Part shown: piece by piece, positions 33,233 to 45,530 of the stretch
How positions within the stretch are numbered: the stretch's first letter is position 1
How the letters are laid out: every line of letters begins with the position of its first letter
NCBI GenBank assembly: GCA_023101725.1
Contig: JALJCO010000054.1
Coordinates: 630,501 to 694,500 of the forward strand
DNA: 64,000 nucleotides
Source: Atherinomorus stipes
Lineage: Eukaryota > Chordata > Actinopteri > Atheriniformes > Atherinidae
Direction of reading: 5' to 3'
Translations under genes and position numbers: made by a program
The notes under the pieces: generated by a model
What the model was told of the DNA's origin: nothing
Seen by the model: only the letters and a program-made list of their open reading frames with translations
Databases searched by the model: none

Positions 33233-33893
33233 TTGACACAAGTGTTATGCCCCCCCGTGTGGAAGTCTGCCTATGTCCTTCCCCTTTTAAAAGGAGGTGA
33301 TCCTTCTGTACTGAACAATTACAGGCCGATCTCTAAACTGTGTGTGCTGGCCAAAGTTCTTGAGTCTCTTGTTAGTGACCAATTTGAAGAGTTTTTAGTT
33401 AGTTCTAATATTATCTGTGACACTTAGTCTGGCTTTAGAAAAAGACAGTACTTCCACAGCAGCACTTAAAGTTTTTAACGATTTCATTTTTTCCATTGAC
33501 AAAAAACATTGTGCAGCACTTTTTATTGACCTGTCTAAGGCTTCTGACTTAGTGGACGACCCACTGCTTATGTGTAGCCTTGCTAGAGCAGGTCTGTCTC
33601 CTGAAACTCTCTGCTGGTTTAAAAACTACCTCGCAGACAGAATGCAGTGTGTACAAGCTGGGGGTTTTACTTCTGAGCATCTCCAAGTCACAAAAGGAGT
33701 GCCTCAAGGGTCACTGTTAGGGCCGCTTCTTTTCATTCTTTTTATTAATAACATTCACCAAAATGTGCCCAAAGCAAAATTTCATTTATATGCTGATGAC
33801 ACTGTGATGTACTGTACAGCCCCCACCCCAAATCAGGCACTTACAGACTTGCAATTGGCTTTTAATGAAGTTCAGAAAAACTTTATGATTTAA
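33233..33893 (+). pseudogene. LINE reverse transcriptase core
   Basis: Two frames joined by a shift near 33420 encode RT blocks: PVWKSAYVLPLLKGGDPS and NNYRPISKL; then motif A ALFIDLSKASDLVDD, with Ser in place of the usual Phe after SKA, motif B KGVPQGSLLGPLLFILFINN, and motif C FHLYADDTVMY with the catalytic Asp pair. The catalytic residues are recognisable, but the frameshift and upstream damage make it a pseudogene. Confidence 0.9.
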
Positions 33894-33925
33894 AGCTCCT
33901 GCTGAATGCAGACAAAACTAAAGTC

Positions 33926-34665
33926 ATGCTTTTTTCAACCATGAAGGTGAAGCCACTGAACCTGCCCCCAATCGTCACTTTACAGGGTTCTCACATTGAG
34001 TTTGTGTCATCCTACAAATATCTTGGTTTTCTTATTGATGAGTCTCTTTCTTTTAATCTACATATTCAGCAGCTGGTAAAAAGGCTGAAGCTGAAGTTGG
34101 GTTTTAATTTTCGGATAAAATCCTGTCTTTCATTTGAGTCCAAAAAATGTCTGGTTGCTGCTACCTTCTTATCAGTTTTAGATTATGAAGATGTTTTGTA
34201 CATGCATGCCTCGTCTCAGTGTCTTCATGCCCTGGATGCTGTTTACCACGAGGCCTTGAGGTTCATCTCTAACTCCAGATCACTGACTCATCATTGCTTG
34301 TTGTATAAACGTGTTGGTTGGTCCTCACTGTCCTTATACGCAGGATGAAACACTGGTATGTTATCATCTTCAAAGCTGTCACTGGTCTGATTCCCTCATA
34401 CCTGACAACTCTTCTCCAGCTGAAGAGGTCAGGTTCTTACAGTCTTCGTTCTCGGGAGTTCTTATTACTTTAAGTCCAGAGGATGAGAACTGAAATGGGA
34501 AAAAGGGATTTTTCATATGCAGCTCCATGTGCCTGGAACCAGCTGCAGAAAGACCTGAAACTGCGTGATTTGGTCTCATTTGATGTTTTTAAGAAAATGT
34601 TGGATGACTTGGACGTACTTGAATCTGTAAATGCTTTGCCTGATTTGTGGACTTTGCATAGCTAA
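33926..34665 (+). pseudogene. LINE ORF2 C-terminal region
   Basis: Continues with SSYKYLGFLIDESLSFNLHI and the KKCLVAATFLSVLDYEDVLY block, then shifts frame near 34340 and ends with the typical tail GKRDFSYAAPCAWNQLQKDL. A second frame change lies near 34480. The stop at about 34663 is followed by the 3' UTR. Confidence 0.85.
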
Positions 34666-34878
34666 TTTATTGGTAATTTATTTTAGTTATATTTTAAAAC
34701 TTGTTTTACGATTTTTATCGTTTTGGAATGCTTGTTTTGTAACTTTTACTTCTCTGCTGCTGTCTTGGCCAGGACACTCTTGGAAAAGAGATTTTCAATG
34801 TCGATGAGGATTTCCTGGTAAAATAAAGGTTAAAAAAAATAAAGGTAAAAATACAGTGATGCATATTTTTTCAAAAGC

Positions 34879-35326
34879 TTAACTCATTGACTGCCACACC
34901 TTTTCTGAGCAGAGTACTCCATATTGCCAGGATTTTTAAGCATTTTCACTGATTTTTGGAGAGCCACAGAATATTGTGTACTATGCCTACGCAAACACTG
35001 AATGTACCAAAGGAAAGCTTAGACTCTCTTCTTTTATCAGAAAAAAAAATGTTTGTAGCTTTTTCCATTCTTTAGTAATCTGCAGTAGAACGTGTTTGTT
35101 GCAGCAAAAATGCGGCTTTTGACCAAAAAGATGAGAAAACAATCTTTAAATGCTGCAATGCACTTCAAGTGGACAAGTGAAATGAAATAAAATAAAATGA
35201 GAATACTTTATTTATCCCAGAAGGGAAATTCAACATTGTGTACATTAACGTGTAAACACGTGATTGGCAGTTAATGTTTGGATTTTTATTAACGTGTTTA
35301 CACGTGAATGGCAGCCAGAGAGTTAA
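34879..35326. mobile_element. TTAA-ended MITE
   Basis: The left end TTAACTCATTGACTGCCA mirrors the right end (complement TTAACTCTCTGGCTGCCATT). TTAA is present at both outer edges. The interior is non-coding and contains an embedded fragment with 'tactttatttatcccagaag', another frequent fish repeat word, plus an inverted pair around AACGTGTAAACACGTG and AACGTGTTTACACGTG. Confidence 0.7.
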
Positions 35327-35329
35327 ATG

Positions 35330-38200
35330 CAAACGTCTGGCTGGGAAATTACTAAATAATGATAGCAGGAGAGACATTGCTTGAGCAGTTTGCACTCAAA
35401 TGTCTTTATGGCTACCAAAAAAGTCACACACACAGCCTTTCTGGATTGTTTCTTCATCCAGGTGGGACCCTATCTAACCCATCTACCCGAACTGTTTTGC
35501 ACCTCCATGAAAGCTAATCAGGGTTGCTTGGTCTGTTTTTAACTTAATCTGAATCCACCTGAACAAAGTGTGTTTAGAAAATACTTATGTAGCATAAGGT
35601 ATCAATGCAAAGCTGCACAATGGAGATACTAAAAATGTTTCACCAACTACCTTCTGCCTCCTTTGTTTACCAAACCCCTCTTTCAGACAAGGTGGCACTG
35701 GATTGAAATAAAATATTATCAGGGTTAGTCAATAATGCAAATGTGAAGCTGTTAGGTCTCATAAACGGTTCCAGTAGAATCACAAAAAGACAACATGAAG
35801 GGGAAAAAGAAGAAAATCATTCACTAAATTATAACCAGATATTTAGAATTTCTGCATCCTATCATGACCAGAAACGATAAACAAATACTGCCAAGATGTA
35901 CTATCGTCTCATAAAAGTGTACAGTAAATCACAAGAGCCACTGCCTTGACTTTCACTAGTTTTAATTATTTAAAAGCCTTGTTAAATATTGTAACTACAC
36001 AAAACATAATAGGCAGGCAGAATACCCAGAAACATTTACCCTTGACTTTGAGGAAAAATGATTCCTGAGAAAAACACACATTTCTTTTCCACTGAAAAAC
36101 TTCTCTTGCAAAGCTTTTTTTTTTTTTTTTTTTTTTCTGTAAGCAAAAATGCCCTTTTCATGTCTGTACCCAAACTAGAGCAGGTATGTCTGATATATTA
36201 AACAGGATTCAAACAAAGGTTAGTGGTGTGAAAAGCTGTAAAGTAATTTAATGAAGACAATGAGTATACAATATTTATCATTTAAATTAAAAAACCGGTG
36301 CCATTAACTCCAGCAGTTCTTTCCAGCCTTCGAGAATTGATTTTATATCACTGCAACACATTGCTCTGATTAATTTCACACTTGGATTTACTGCATGTTA
36401 CACTGTAACTCAAATAAATGTTATTTAATCAATAGGGAAGTATAGGGCCATAATAAAAATCTTGAGGTCCTGACATATACAGCATCCTAAATCATGTTCT
36501 ATTTGCTGTGTTCAGTGAAATCTGAAAGAAGAAATGAAGCCTTTTTAAATGTTTGATTCAAATGAGCTTGAGTGAACACAGCAGCTCAAGCCATTCTTCT
36601 GAGCACTTGTCATTCAAAATTTAATTCATTATTTTATTTGCTTAATTAGCTCATGTCAAAGCATTATAAGCATGTGTCTGACATGTTGCTTAGATGTGAG
36701 TGATTTAGCAGATACTTTCATGCTCAAGAGGATGCTAAAAGTGACCATTTAACTATAGGCTCAGTAGTCACAGAAGTTACAGTATAGCTCTACCATGCCA
36801 CGTAAAGTGGACCACACCATCCGTGTCCCAAATATGCTCAAGGGATATGGAGTTTCTGACTGAAGTACACCCAACATCTCAACATCCCTACATTCAAGTT
36901 ATTCTGCCACTTCTAAATGTCTCTGTTGGAGATTATCATATATAGGCTAAAGACTTTATCTTTTGGTTACTTGGATAGTGATTTTGTTAGATGACACTGC
37001 CACTATAAAATGGAGATTTTCTTGAAGCACAGCAACAGTTTGCAGATGCTTTATGAGTTGTAAACAAGTCTTAATAGGCTGCTCTTCAGTCACAGTTGCT
37101 GGCACATTTAGCCATGTGACAAAAGAAATGGAGAAATGTAAAAATGCAAGCAGCTTTATTTGGGATTTAGGGAAGAAACACTTGTTTTTTGTTGCTTTGT
37201 GCGGCAGGCATAAGCTCATTTGAGTGTAGCTGAGCATGTACACACAGGAGTGATTTGAACTGCAGTCACATTTTCTCATGTATTAGTCTTGTTGTAAGCC
37301 ATCCACTGCCTTCCCTTGAGGACAGATGGAGCGACTGATTGCAAACTTTGAATTAAAATATGATTTCAACCTGAAATTCCTCAGGTCTGCCAAATGCAGC
37401 TTAACTGTTGTCTGAGTTTACCAACCAGGGACTTTTTTTTCCTTCCCCAGTCTTAGTAGATTAGCAGCATTTGAAGATTTAGTCATAAAAACCAGTTGAT
37501 AAAGCTTCACTAGACCTTTCTGTGCTCCTCTTTCAAAGCTACATACTCTTAAGAGTTTTAAAATTGTGAGTGATGTGAATTAGTAGGCTTCGTGACACAT
37601 AGCATCCTAAGACACAGCTGCCAGAAACATTTGCATTATTTCTCATCATGCCACAGCAGGAAGACAACACACACTGACTGTGTATCGTTGCTGCCACAAA
37701 GCAAGCAGATTCGCTATGAGTACTGCCTGCTGGCAGCAATCTCGCTTGTTATTATCCCTCTCCAACCTCAAGATAGACACAACCAGCTGCAACCAGTCAC
37801 CTGACCATGCTTTATTTTCACTGCTTCGCTTTTGTGTAGTCTCATAGCAAATGCAAAGCATCTTCATCCTGACACTGGCACAGGATTATTCTTACATAGT
37901 CTACATCTGCAAGCTGCAATCCTTTATACTTTTCACATGAAAGCAAAGTTTGAAAATGACACATTTTTCCATCCTTGTTCCTCAACCTAAATTTCATGAC
38001 TTAAACAAGAAAAACAGGAAAAGGAAAGATTTCAATTCTATCAGACCAGAGACGACAGATAAGCCAAGGAATCTACTCAGACCTGAAACAAAGCCTGACA
38101 TTCAACAGATTTTATGCAAATGTGTAGTTGGTAATAATAAGAAGTTAAGAGTTAAAATGAAAAAGAACCTTTCCAAAAAACAAGTTGGTAAGTCTAATTA
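35330..38200. other. AT-rich unique sequence, possible conserved non-coding blocks
   Basis: No gene recognised. A T run lies at about 36118-36136. Two blocks, about 36300-36470 and 36540-36720, lack repeat structure and are rich in TAATT/ATTA homeodomain-type cores, e.g. TTTGCTTAATTAGCTCATG near 36638; they look like developmental enhancer sequence but no conservation could be tested. Confidence 0.3.
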
Positions 38201-38204
38201 AAGG

Positions 38205-39110
38205 AGTACCGTGCAAGTTTTTTTTCCAGAAGTTCGCCCCCTCTGGTGACAAGTGGAAGTGACGCTAATGTTGTGCACATGCATGAGCTGCTTCGACTGC
38301 GTTGGTCTTAGTTTAACCCAAATTACACTCAGTCTGAGCCCAGAGTTAGAGACACGGTGTTTACTGAAGTAATAAAGTTATAAATCTGCAAGTTTTTACA
38401 GTTTGATCGTTGAATAAACTGACGGACTGTATGCTAACGGTAACAACCGGCTAACGCTGGCTTGTAGTATCAGATATCTAAATTCATAGGCTGAGACCAC
38501 AATTACCTTATAAAATAACCGTATCAACTAAATATAACAAGTTGAAAAGAGTGTATTTCCCCGGGAACAGTCATATGGCTGTCATAATGCCGCATTTATA
38601 CGCTAAAAACTTAGCATTGCAATATTATGCATCTTTATTTCCGTCATACATCACATTTACCTCGTTAGTAAGAAGAAAGCCAACTGTCGGTCCCGTTTTA
38701 TTCCCAGACTGGATCAGAGCTCCCTCCGATCAAAAAAAAAAAAAAAAGAAAGAAAAAAAGCTGCTCAGTTGTTTACTCCCATCTTACTCCGGTGCCGGTG
38801 TTGTGCCGAAAAAAGCCCCCCTGCTGTGGGGACAAGTTAGACTCCAGTTTGGTTCTCTTCGTCTCACAAGACAAAACTTTTCTTCTTTGTCTTACTGGAG
38901 TCTGAGTTGGGGTTTGAGAGGCACCTGCTCTCCATCTTTTAGCACAATGCTCAACATGCGCGGACCTGTGGTGGCGGAATACAAAACACCCGCACAGCCA
39001 GACAAACGAGAACGCACAGCTTGTCTCCCCCTCAAGCGCCCCCTTGAGGCTTCGTACCCGAATTTCTCGCATTGAGCATTCAGAAACAGTATCAGAGACC
39101 ACCAGTGAAG
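38205..39110. mobile_element. possible TTAA-type DNA element (left end only)
   Basis: TTAAAGGAGTACCGTGCAAG near 38199-38218 resembles the left ends of fish TTAA-target elements. The GC-rich, CpG-containing interior that follows is unlike the flanking DNA. I could not find a convincing right end, and no transposase frame is visible. Confidence 0.3.
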
Positions 39111-39407
39111 AAAGATCAGCTCATTCTAAACTCGCCCAAAACCAGGCGCATGCGGAGAGCTATCTGCTAAGCAAATGCCTCAAATGACTTTTAGCTTCGC
39201 TGACAGCTCTCGTGTGTGGCAGGCATTAAGAGGAGTGATTATGATTAAATGTAACACAACATAGTATCCAGATTTTATTATCGAACACTTATTTATAATG
39301 TTGAAACTTTTTCCTCAACTGATCTTCTTATACATAATATTAATCTAAACAAAGAAACTCCAATATATTTCATCTGCCACTTGTTTTTACCTGCTGCTAT
39401 GCTGTAT

Positions 39408-40357
39408 CAGGGGTGGGCAACTCCGGTCCTCTTCTTGAGGGCCCCTCAAGGGCCAGAATCCTGCAAGTATAGGGGATTATCACGCTTCCGTGTTCCGGTT
39501 TCCAGAACTTGAAACATTTAGCCGCTTCCTGTTCCGGGCCAGTTCAATGTCCCTGCTCTGTTCCACTTCGTAAACTGAATAAACGCCAACCCTACTTAAA
39601 TTTTCATGGATTCCCGACTGAAGTGATGCTAAGGAAGAAGTGGATCAAAGCAATTCGCCGGAGTGAAGGGCCGAACTTTATAATAAAACAATATAGCATG
39701 TTTGTCTGTAGCCGACACTTCAATTATGCTAACAGCTGGCATTAGCAGGCTAGCGTTAGCTGACTTGCCTAACTTTGTGCGTCTTAAAACACACAAGCAT
39801 CTGAAAATCGGGTCTGTACCCTCCCGTTTCCAGTGGAACAACTGGGGACTGCCAAGAAAGGAGACGCTTTCAGATACTTGTGTTTTCAGCCGCACAAAGT
39901 TAGGCACGTCATCAAGCTGGCTAACGCTAGCCTGCTAACACTAGCTGCGTAGTCTGCCGGCTACAAACAAACGTGCTATGTTGTTTTATTAAAAAGTTTG
40001 TCCCTTCACGCCGGCAAATCGATCGCTTTGATCCACTTCTTCCTTAGCACCACTTCAGTTGGGAATTAATGAAAACTTAAGTAAGGTTGGCGTATATCCG
40101 ATTTACAAAGTGTAACAGAGCAGGGACATTGGCCCAGAAGAGGAAATGCCTAGATTCCGGAAAGTTCCGGAAAGCATGGTAATCCCCTATTAGGAGTTTC
40201 CCTGCTGCAACACACCTGACTCCAATCAATGGGTAATTAGCAGACTTGTGCGGCGCTTGACGTGAAGCTCTGCACAAGTCAAAAGGTGTGTTGCAGCAGA
40301 GAAAATCCTAATACCGACATGATGCCGGCGCTCGGGGACCAGAGTTGCCCACCCCTG
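39408..40357. mobile_element. hAT MITE hosting a THAP element
   Basis: Ends CAGGGGTGGGCAACTCCGG and its near complement match the family of the MITE at 19912-20116. Comparison with that copy shows the unoccupied sequence 'gcaggtattaggagtttcc', so the THAP element at 39471-40188 inserted at the AT within it. The outer 8-bp flanks (TGCTGTAT, CCTTACAT) do not match, so the target duplication is eroded or one end is rearranged. Confidence 0.85.
39471..40188. mobile_element. THAP foldback DNA transposon, copy 5 (shortest)
   Basis: Termini AGGGGATTATCACGC and GGTAATCCCCT are flanked by AT (39469-39470, 40189-40190). This is the simplest copy: two arms of about 340 bp, each with a THAP exon relic, meet with almost no loop. 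On the + strand the relic reads YLNFHGFPTE, RKKWIKAI and FVCSRHF, but the second zinc Cys has become Arg (VPLRKL) and an upstream stop precedes it, so the domain is dead. Confidence 0.93.
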
Positions 40358-40380
40358 CCTTACATACAGGATCTTTTATG

Positions 40381-40421
40381 GTCTTTCTTTCTTTCTTTCT
40401 TTCTTCCTATCTTTCTTTCTT

Positions 40422-40470
<49 letters not shown>

Positions 40471-40489
40471 CTCTTTCTCTCTTTCTCTT

Positions 40490-40520
<31 letters not shown>

Positions 40521-40566
40521 TTCTTTCTCTCTCTTTCTCTCTCTTTCTTTCTCTCTTTCTCTCATT
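40381..40566. repeat. (CTTT)n/(CT)n polypyrimidine microsatellite
   Basis: About 185 bp of almost pure pyrimidine on the + strand, mixing CTTT and CT units. Apparent Ser/Leu/Phe-rich frames here are artefacts. The mirror-like strand asymmetry could allow triplex (H-DNA) formation. Confidence 0.95.
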
Positions 40567-41389
40567 TTTGTGTGTTTAAGCTGTCAGATTTTTTTTACTG
40601 TGCTGTAACCTCCCTATCTATCTATCTGCTAATAAAAAATATACAACATGGTTGTAATGTAAAAGATAATTGTACAGCTTCCAAGTTCAGCATTATTCAA
40701 TGCTTATCAAGACTCACAAAATAAAATCATGCTGGCTTAAACATCAAAATTAAAGACTCATTCATCTGTCCATAAAGTTTAATAAACTTGTAAGACACAG
40801 ATTTACAAAAAAAAGGAAAAAAAGGAAAAAAAAAGTTGCACGGTAACATCACTGTGACGTCACACCTAAGCTGGGAGTATTTGTTTATTGCACTCTTTCA
40901 CCACTAATTGCTCTTCTTTTAAATTTATCAGTGTAAATGCAATTAAACAAATCTGCAACAGAATGCTTCAGTGCTGCCAGCTTTTAAATAATGAAAACAT
41001 AAGTGCTTTTCCCAATAAAATGTCTTGTATATAAACCATTAACAAAATAAGAAAAAGACTATCTCTGACGTGACACAGTGATTAATTGTTGGAGAGGTTT
41101 TTAATGACTCTGACAGCATTTGTACGTTCCAACAATGTCAAATCCACAGTTGTCTGAAGGTTAGAAAAAAAGAGTTTGCATCTGGTGTTAAAAACTACCT
41201 CGCAGAGGATTCCTTGATTTGCTTGATTTGTAGCTTTGTCCACCTCCAAGTAAGTTCAGTATCTGCTGTGTACCTTGAGTGCAGCAAGAATTTCTTGATT
41301 AAATCAGGTGGACCTTCAGGAGAGTTAGTTCAGATTTCTGTCTGGGAATTATTGCATTCATATTTACACAAGAACTGTTTCTTCACTTA

Positions 41390-41748
41390 CAGCCAAGGAA
41401 AAAAATTAAGAGAACGCCCTTGTCATTGAAAATAATGGTTATGCAATCGAGTACCAACTGTGGTGTTAATCATGTGACTAAAAGAGACAGAAAAGGAAAT
41501 ATAGAATGCCTAAAAGCACTGTTTTGGCAATATAATGCCATAGCTATTGATGTAAGAACTTAATAACCAAATTCACTTATCAAGAAAAGCATGGAAAATG
41601 GCTAGATATCAGTTCTTAAATTAAACTCTTATGAGCTATTTTTGTTGTTATATTGGTCCAGACGAATGTACTTTTAGTATACCAGGCATTAAAATGACCA
41701 AGAAATATGAGAAAAAAAAGGGTGGTCTCTTAATTTTTTCCATGACTG
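41390..41748. mobile_element. Tc1/mariner-type MITE
   Basis: The left end CAGCCAAGGAAAAAAATTAA and the right end TTAATTTTTTCCATGACTG are inverted and followed by TA on both sides (41388-41389, 41749-41750). The interior contains inverted blocks around TGGCTAGATATCAG and 'ctcttatgagctatttttgt', a pattern I know as frequent in fish. Non-coding, 359 bp. Confidence 0.8.
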
Positions 41749-41828
41749 TACATTTTCAGCAGTTGCGTGATAGGGTTCAATCAGCAAAAGTACTTTGATG
41801 ACTGGCCATAGTTCTTATTTTAGACCAG

Positions 41829-41945
41829 CAGTGTCCAGCTCTGGTCCTTGAAGGCCACAATCCTGCAGGTTTTCCATGTTTCCCTGTTTTAATACACTTG
41901 ACTCAAATGAATGAGTCATTGTGCAAAGCACTGTCACAATATCAC
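41829..41945. mobile_element. half of a hAT MITE
   Basis: CAGTGTCCAGCTCTGGTCC followed by 'ttgaaggccacaatcctgca' parallels the left half of the MITE at 19912-20116. The right half is missing. Confidence 0.6.
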
Positions 41946-42341
41946 ATTTTGCTGTGCGATTTTGTATGAAATAATTGCAATATACGATAATATCGCACAA
42001 AACAATATTGTAATTTTGAGACCATTTTCAACTACTATAATAATAATACCATAAAAAAGCAAGTACACCCTCCCAAAGATCAATAAACTTTCATTTCTAA
42101 AGAGCCTTTCACACTGGAATTGGAAGACATTTTAAATGACTAAACAATAACAATAAATAGAATTGACCCTGCGTCTCATCAATGGTGAATGAAACCAAAC
42201 ACAGCCAAAAACAACAAACAGTCTCTGTAAACAAAATTGTCCTTCAGGAAATGTTAAACATGGGGCCCAGACAGGGAAAACCAGCAAAACTGCCAGTTAG
42301 TAGCTTTGCACTCATTTTAAAAGAAAATTATGGTTAACATT

Positions 42342-42790
42342 TTAAAGTGCCCCTGGCATGAAATTTGCATTTTTTAAGGTTTTTGATCATATATTTTAGT
42401 TTCCCCAGCATGCCTATGTCCCCTAAGGGATTAAATTATAGATTTGCGTTTCCTTTTTCCCTGGGTGTGTCTGCCTACATGGAGAAGTTAGCATTCACAA
42501 ATGGGCTGATTGGCAGTTCGGCATATTTTACTCCTAGTGCAGCTTATGACACCATGACTTCCAGCCAATTACCCCTCTCCCTTAAACTACACTCTTCAAG
42601 TCTCTGCCTCCCAGACCTACGACAACAAACCGAGATCATGGCGTCCAGTTCGCATCAGAACTGCTCTGTAGCTGGTGTACAAAGGACAACATCAATCTGT
42701 TTGTCCTCCCCACTGAAAGGCTTGTGGATGATTTCATTTCTGCAGGAATGGGCCGACTGAACTACAAGAAAATCTCCCTGCAGCTCTGTC
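42342..42790 (+). mobile_element. TTAA-type element fragment with a THAP-like start
   Basis: TTAAAGTGCCCCTGGCATG at 42342 looks like the left end of a TTAA-target DNA transposon such as Kolobok, whose transposases carry THAP fingers. At 42639 an ATG opens MASSSHQNCSVAG; a one-base frame correction right after gives a second Cys and then KDNINLFVLP, as at the start of a THAP domain. The rest of the domain and the right end were not found. A decayed fragment at best. Confidence 0.35.
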
Positions 42791-42899
42791 TCCTCTTCAG
42801 GAGAGGTTATAAGGGCTTTCAGCCGGCACGAAGAAACACCAAGTTTCTAATAAAGTTTCTCATCATGTTTGTGTCTTTTATCTCTGAGGGAAACTGATG

Positions 42900-45190
42900 T
42901 TTGTGATGATTCCAGTTTATGATTCTTCCCGTTGTGCGCGCGTGTTCGGCTGCGTACGTAGGCAATCAGGCCTTCATCATTATCATCATCATCACCACTG
43001 TTTCTGTACCACCCCGGTCAGACAAAGACAGATCTAACTTGCAGAACTAGTGTAATATATCTTTAGTATTAACTATTAACTGAATTCGGGTCATGGGTGA
43101 AGTAAATAATTCAGGGAAACTTGTTGCTGGAATTTGATGCCGTTTTCTCCTTAAACTCTGTTTATACTCACGCTGCATCTGCATCTGCATCTGTGTCAGG
43201 TTGGTAAAGCCACTGCCGTACGTCCTGTATAGATCCACAGAGGCTCAATACAAACTTCTTTAAGCTTGACGTGCAGCAGTGTTCAACAGAACACAGCAAC
43301 TCTTTTTTTTTTTTTTTTTTTTATGCTCAAACATGAGTGTGTGGAGAGGCGCGTGTCTGCAGGTTACTGCTGAGTGTATGGACGAATGTCTCCAGGTATC
43401 CATATCCCTACGCCTCCTCTTCGTGAGAGCACATGTTTCAGCAGATGAGGACCATAGAGACTCGTTGACAACAGAAGCACATGGTGACAAGCGTGCCTTC
43501 TGGTTCTGCCCACCGAACCTCGGTCATTGTGGCCAGTGCTAACAGTAGTGCTAAATAGTAGCACCTGCTATTCTATGACAAGGCTGAGTTACCCATGGGT
43601 ACCCCTGAGTTACACTCCTACCCATGAATGCACAAAACGGAGTGGAAGGGCTAAGGGGGGGAACTGAGATTGGTCCAAAGTTATGATAGCAATTAGATGT
43701 GCTGATAATGTGGGGAACTGAGAGGTTTGTATGGTTCATGAGGAGAGAAATTGAAAGTATTCAGCTGGTTACCAAAAGGCCTAAGTAACCTCATTTTTAT
43801 TGTAATCATTATTTTCCAGGGCTTCTCTTCTTAAGGAGAAAAGCCCGAGCAAAACAGACGTATGGGGTTGTATTATAAAGTTGAAAGGCTATATGATGGG
43901 CTCAGAGAAATTTACATAACAGGTTAAGTTGTGCATATATCCTGCAGTATACTGTATAAGCAGTGTGAGTACTGCTGAGGGCGAAGATTACACTCAAGAA
44001 AGGACTAAATTGGAAATTATGTAATAAACCAGAAGCCATATAAAATCTTGGAGAAAAGATGCCAGAGGCCGGATTATATTAGATGCTACAACCTGGTGCT
44101 TTCATTTGACAAAACAAATATGTGCCATCGGTGATATTTACCAATATTCTCATCTATGTTCTGCTGCTGAACCAAGAAACAGACACTACTAAAAGTAGGG
44201 GAAAACAATACATTACATCTGCAGATGACATCTCAACAATATCGAGCCGAATGACAGATAGTTTTAACTAATTTGTTCCTGGATTCAAGAAAAGGACTGA
44301 CAGGAAAATAAATACTGTCAGGCAGAGGCTGAAAGTGTAATGAAATGAGAATGAATACAAGATAGTAAAGATTAATTACAGAGAGGGAACTGTGAGAAGA
44401 AAAGGTAATACTTAGAAAAAGTCATATAATTCATCTAAAGGGGCCAAAAGGTGTAAATACGGAAGAACATGACAGGTACATGCTTTGGGGCTTCTGTCAT
44501 CCACCTAACACTGATAATGTGTGAACAGCTCACAACATGTACTCACACACAGGTACACACATTCAAGGGTGATTTATGAGGGTCGAAAGAACAATTGAAA
44601 ATGAGGCACTGAACCATGTATGACAGGTCTATGGGGAAAACTCTGCAGCTGCTTGGGAAGACACAGTGCAGCTACCATAACTAAGAGTGATGGAGAGTAT
44701 GGAGATTATTGCTCTACAATTTTACACATCAATGTTTTGGTAGATATACAGTATGTCTTTGTAGATGTGAGGATCATAAAGATCAAATACCAAATGTAAT
44801 GATCACATATTGAAATTTTCCTTGTCGCGTTCAATATTTTTTATTTTATTTCAAATAATAAAATTTAAAAAATATGAAAATGACACATTTTCTTCAAAGA
44901 CAAGAACAAAAAAGAATGTAAAAAAAAGAAAGACAACACTGTGATTGCTTTTTTGGCTTTTCTTGGAATCAGCTTGAGCAAAATATCACTTTTGCCATAG
45001 AGAAGATTTAGTAAATTACAGCTTAACAATGCAGCAGCTGTTATTACCGGGTATAAAAAACTAAAGGAGTGCCATTTTCATTTACAAATACAGTACCAAT
45101 GTCAAATTCTGGAAAAATCAGACCTGTCAGCTTTAAAAATGAACGACACCTCTACAATGGACAGAAATCTATAGGTGTTTTATCAGATTA
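42900..45190. other. AT-rich sequence, no gene recognised
   Basis: Short frames only. A T run lies at about 43302-43322. 43830-45060 appears to be unique low-GC sequence with no inverted termini that I can pair. Confidence 0.35.
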
Positions 45191-45439
45191 ACATCCCACT
45201 GCGCAATGAGACGTTTAAATGACGTACAGTTGACGTAATTTTTCAACGTCCAAATCAGGTCTCCTGAAGGTGCAGAATGAAAGTTTTTATTACGTCTTTT
45301 TCAGACGTCGCGTGGAGGTCCAATCCTGGCGTCTTGCTGACCTCCAATCTGGATGTTCAAATGACATGTAAATTCTGCACTTATTAGGTTTGGGTCAGAA
45401 CTAGGGTGCACGGGCCAACTGAACTAGTAAGACAGTGGT

Positions 45440-45530
45440 GAATTTTAACCAGTCTGGAGCTGAGATTGAACCCAGGATCATTGGATTTATGGAGCAGTGT
45501 TTCAAGCCCCTCTGCCACAGAGGATGTCAG
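45440..45530 (-). other. tRNA-like module 1 in the composite repeat
   Basis: On the minus strand TGTGGCAGAGGGGCTTGA (A-box-like) and CTGGGTTCAATCTCAG (B-box-like) are correctly ordered and spaced. Stem pairing is poor, so it is a relic or retroposon head rather than a working tRNA. Confidence 0.45.

Larger units (their letters stand above)
31980..34850 (+). mobile_element. CR1/L2-group LINE, 5'-truncated and degraded
   Basis: On the + strand the endonuclease end (VVGCYRPPSADHGA), linker, reverse transcriptase and C-terminal domain follow in order, ending in a 3' UTR with 'ttcctggtaaaataaaggtt' repeats typical of fish CR1/L2-group elements. The N-terminal half of the endonuclease is missing. 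The coding region is broken into at least six frame segments and carries a poly-T expansion (32489-32503) and an 88-bp short-repeat insertion (33124-33211 including duplication). It cannot retrotranspose. Clade assignment to CR1/L2 rather than Rex1 proper is tentative. Confidence 0.88.

Noticed and set aside
40262..40608. Ser/Leu-rich open frames
   Set aside because: Artefacts of the CTTT/CT microsatellite.
43260..43490. Minus-strand frame with a poly-lysine run
   Set aside because: The lysines come from a poly-T tract; no other protein feature.
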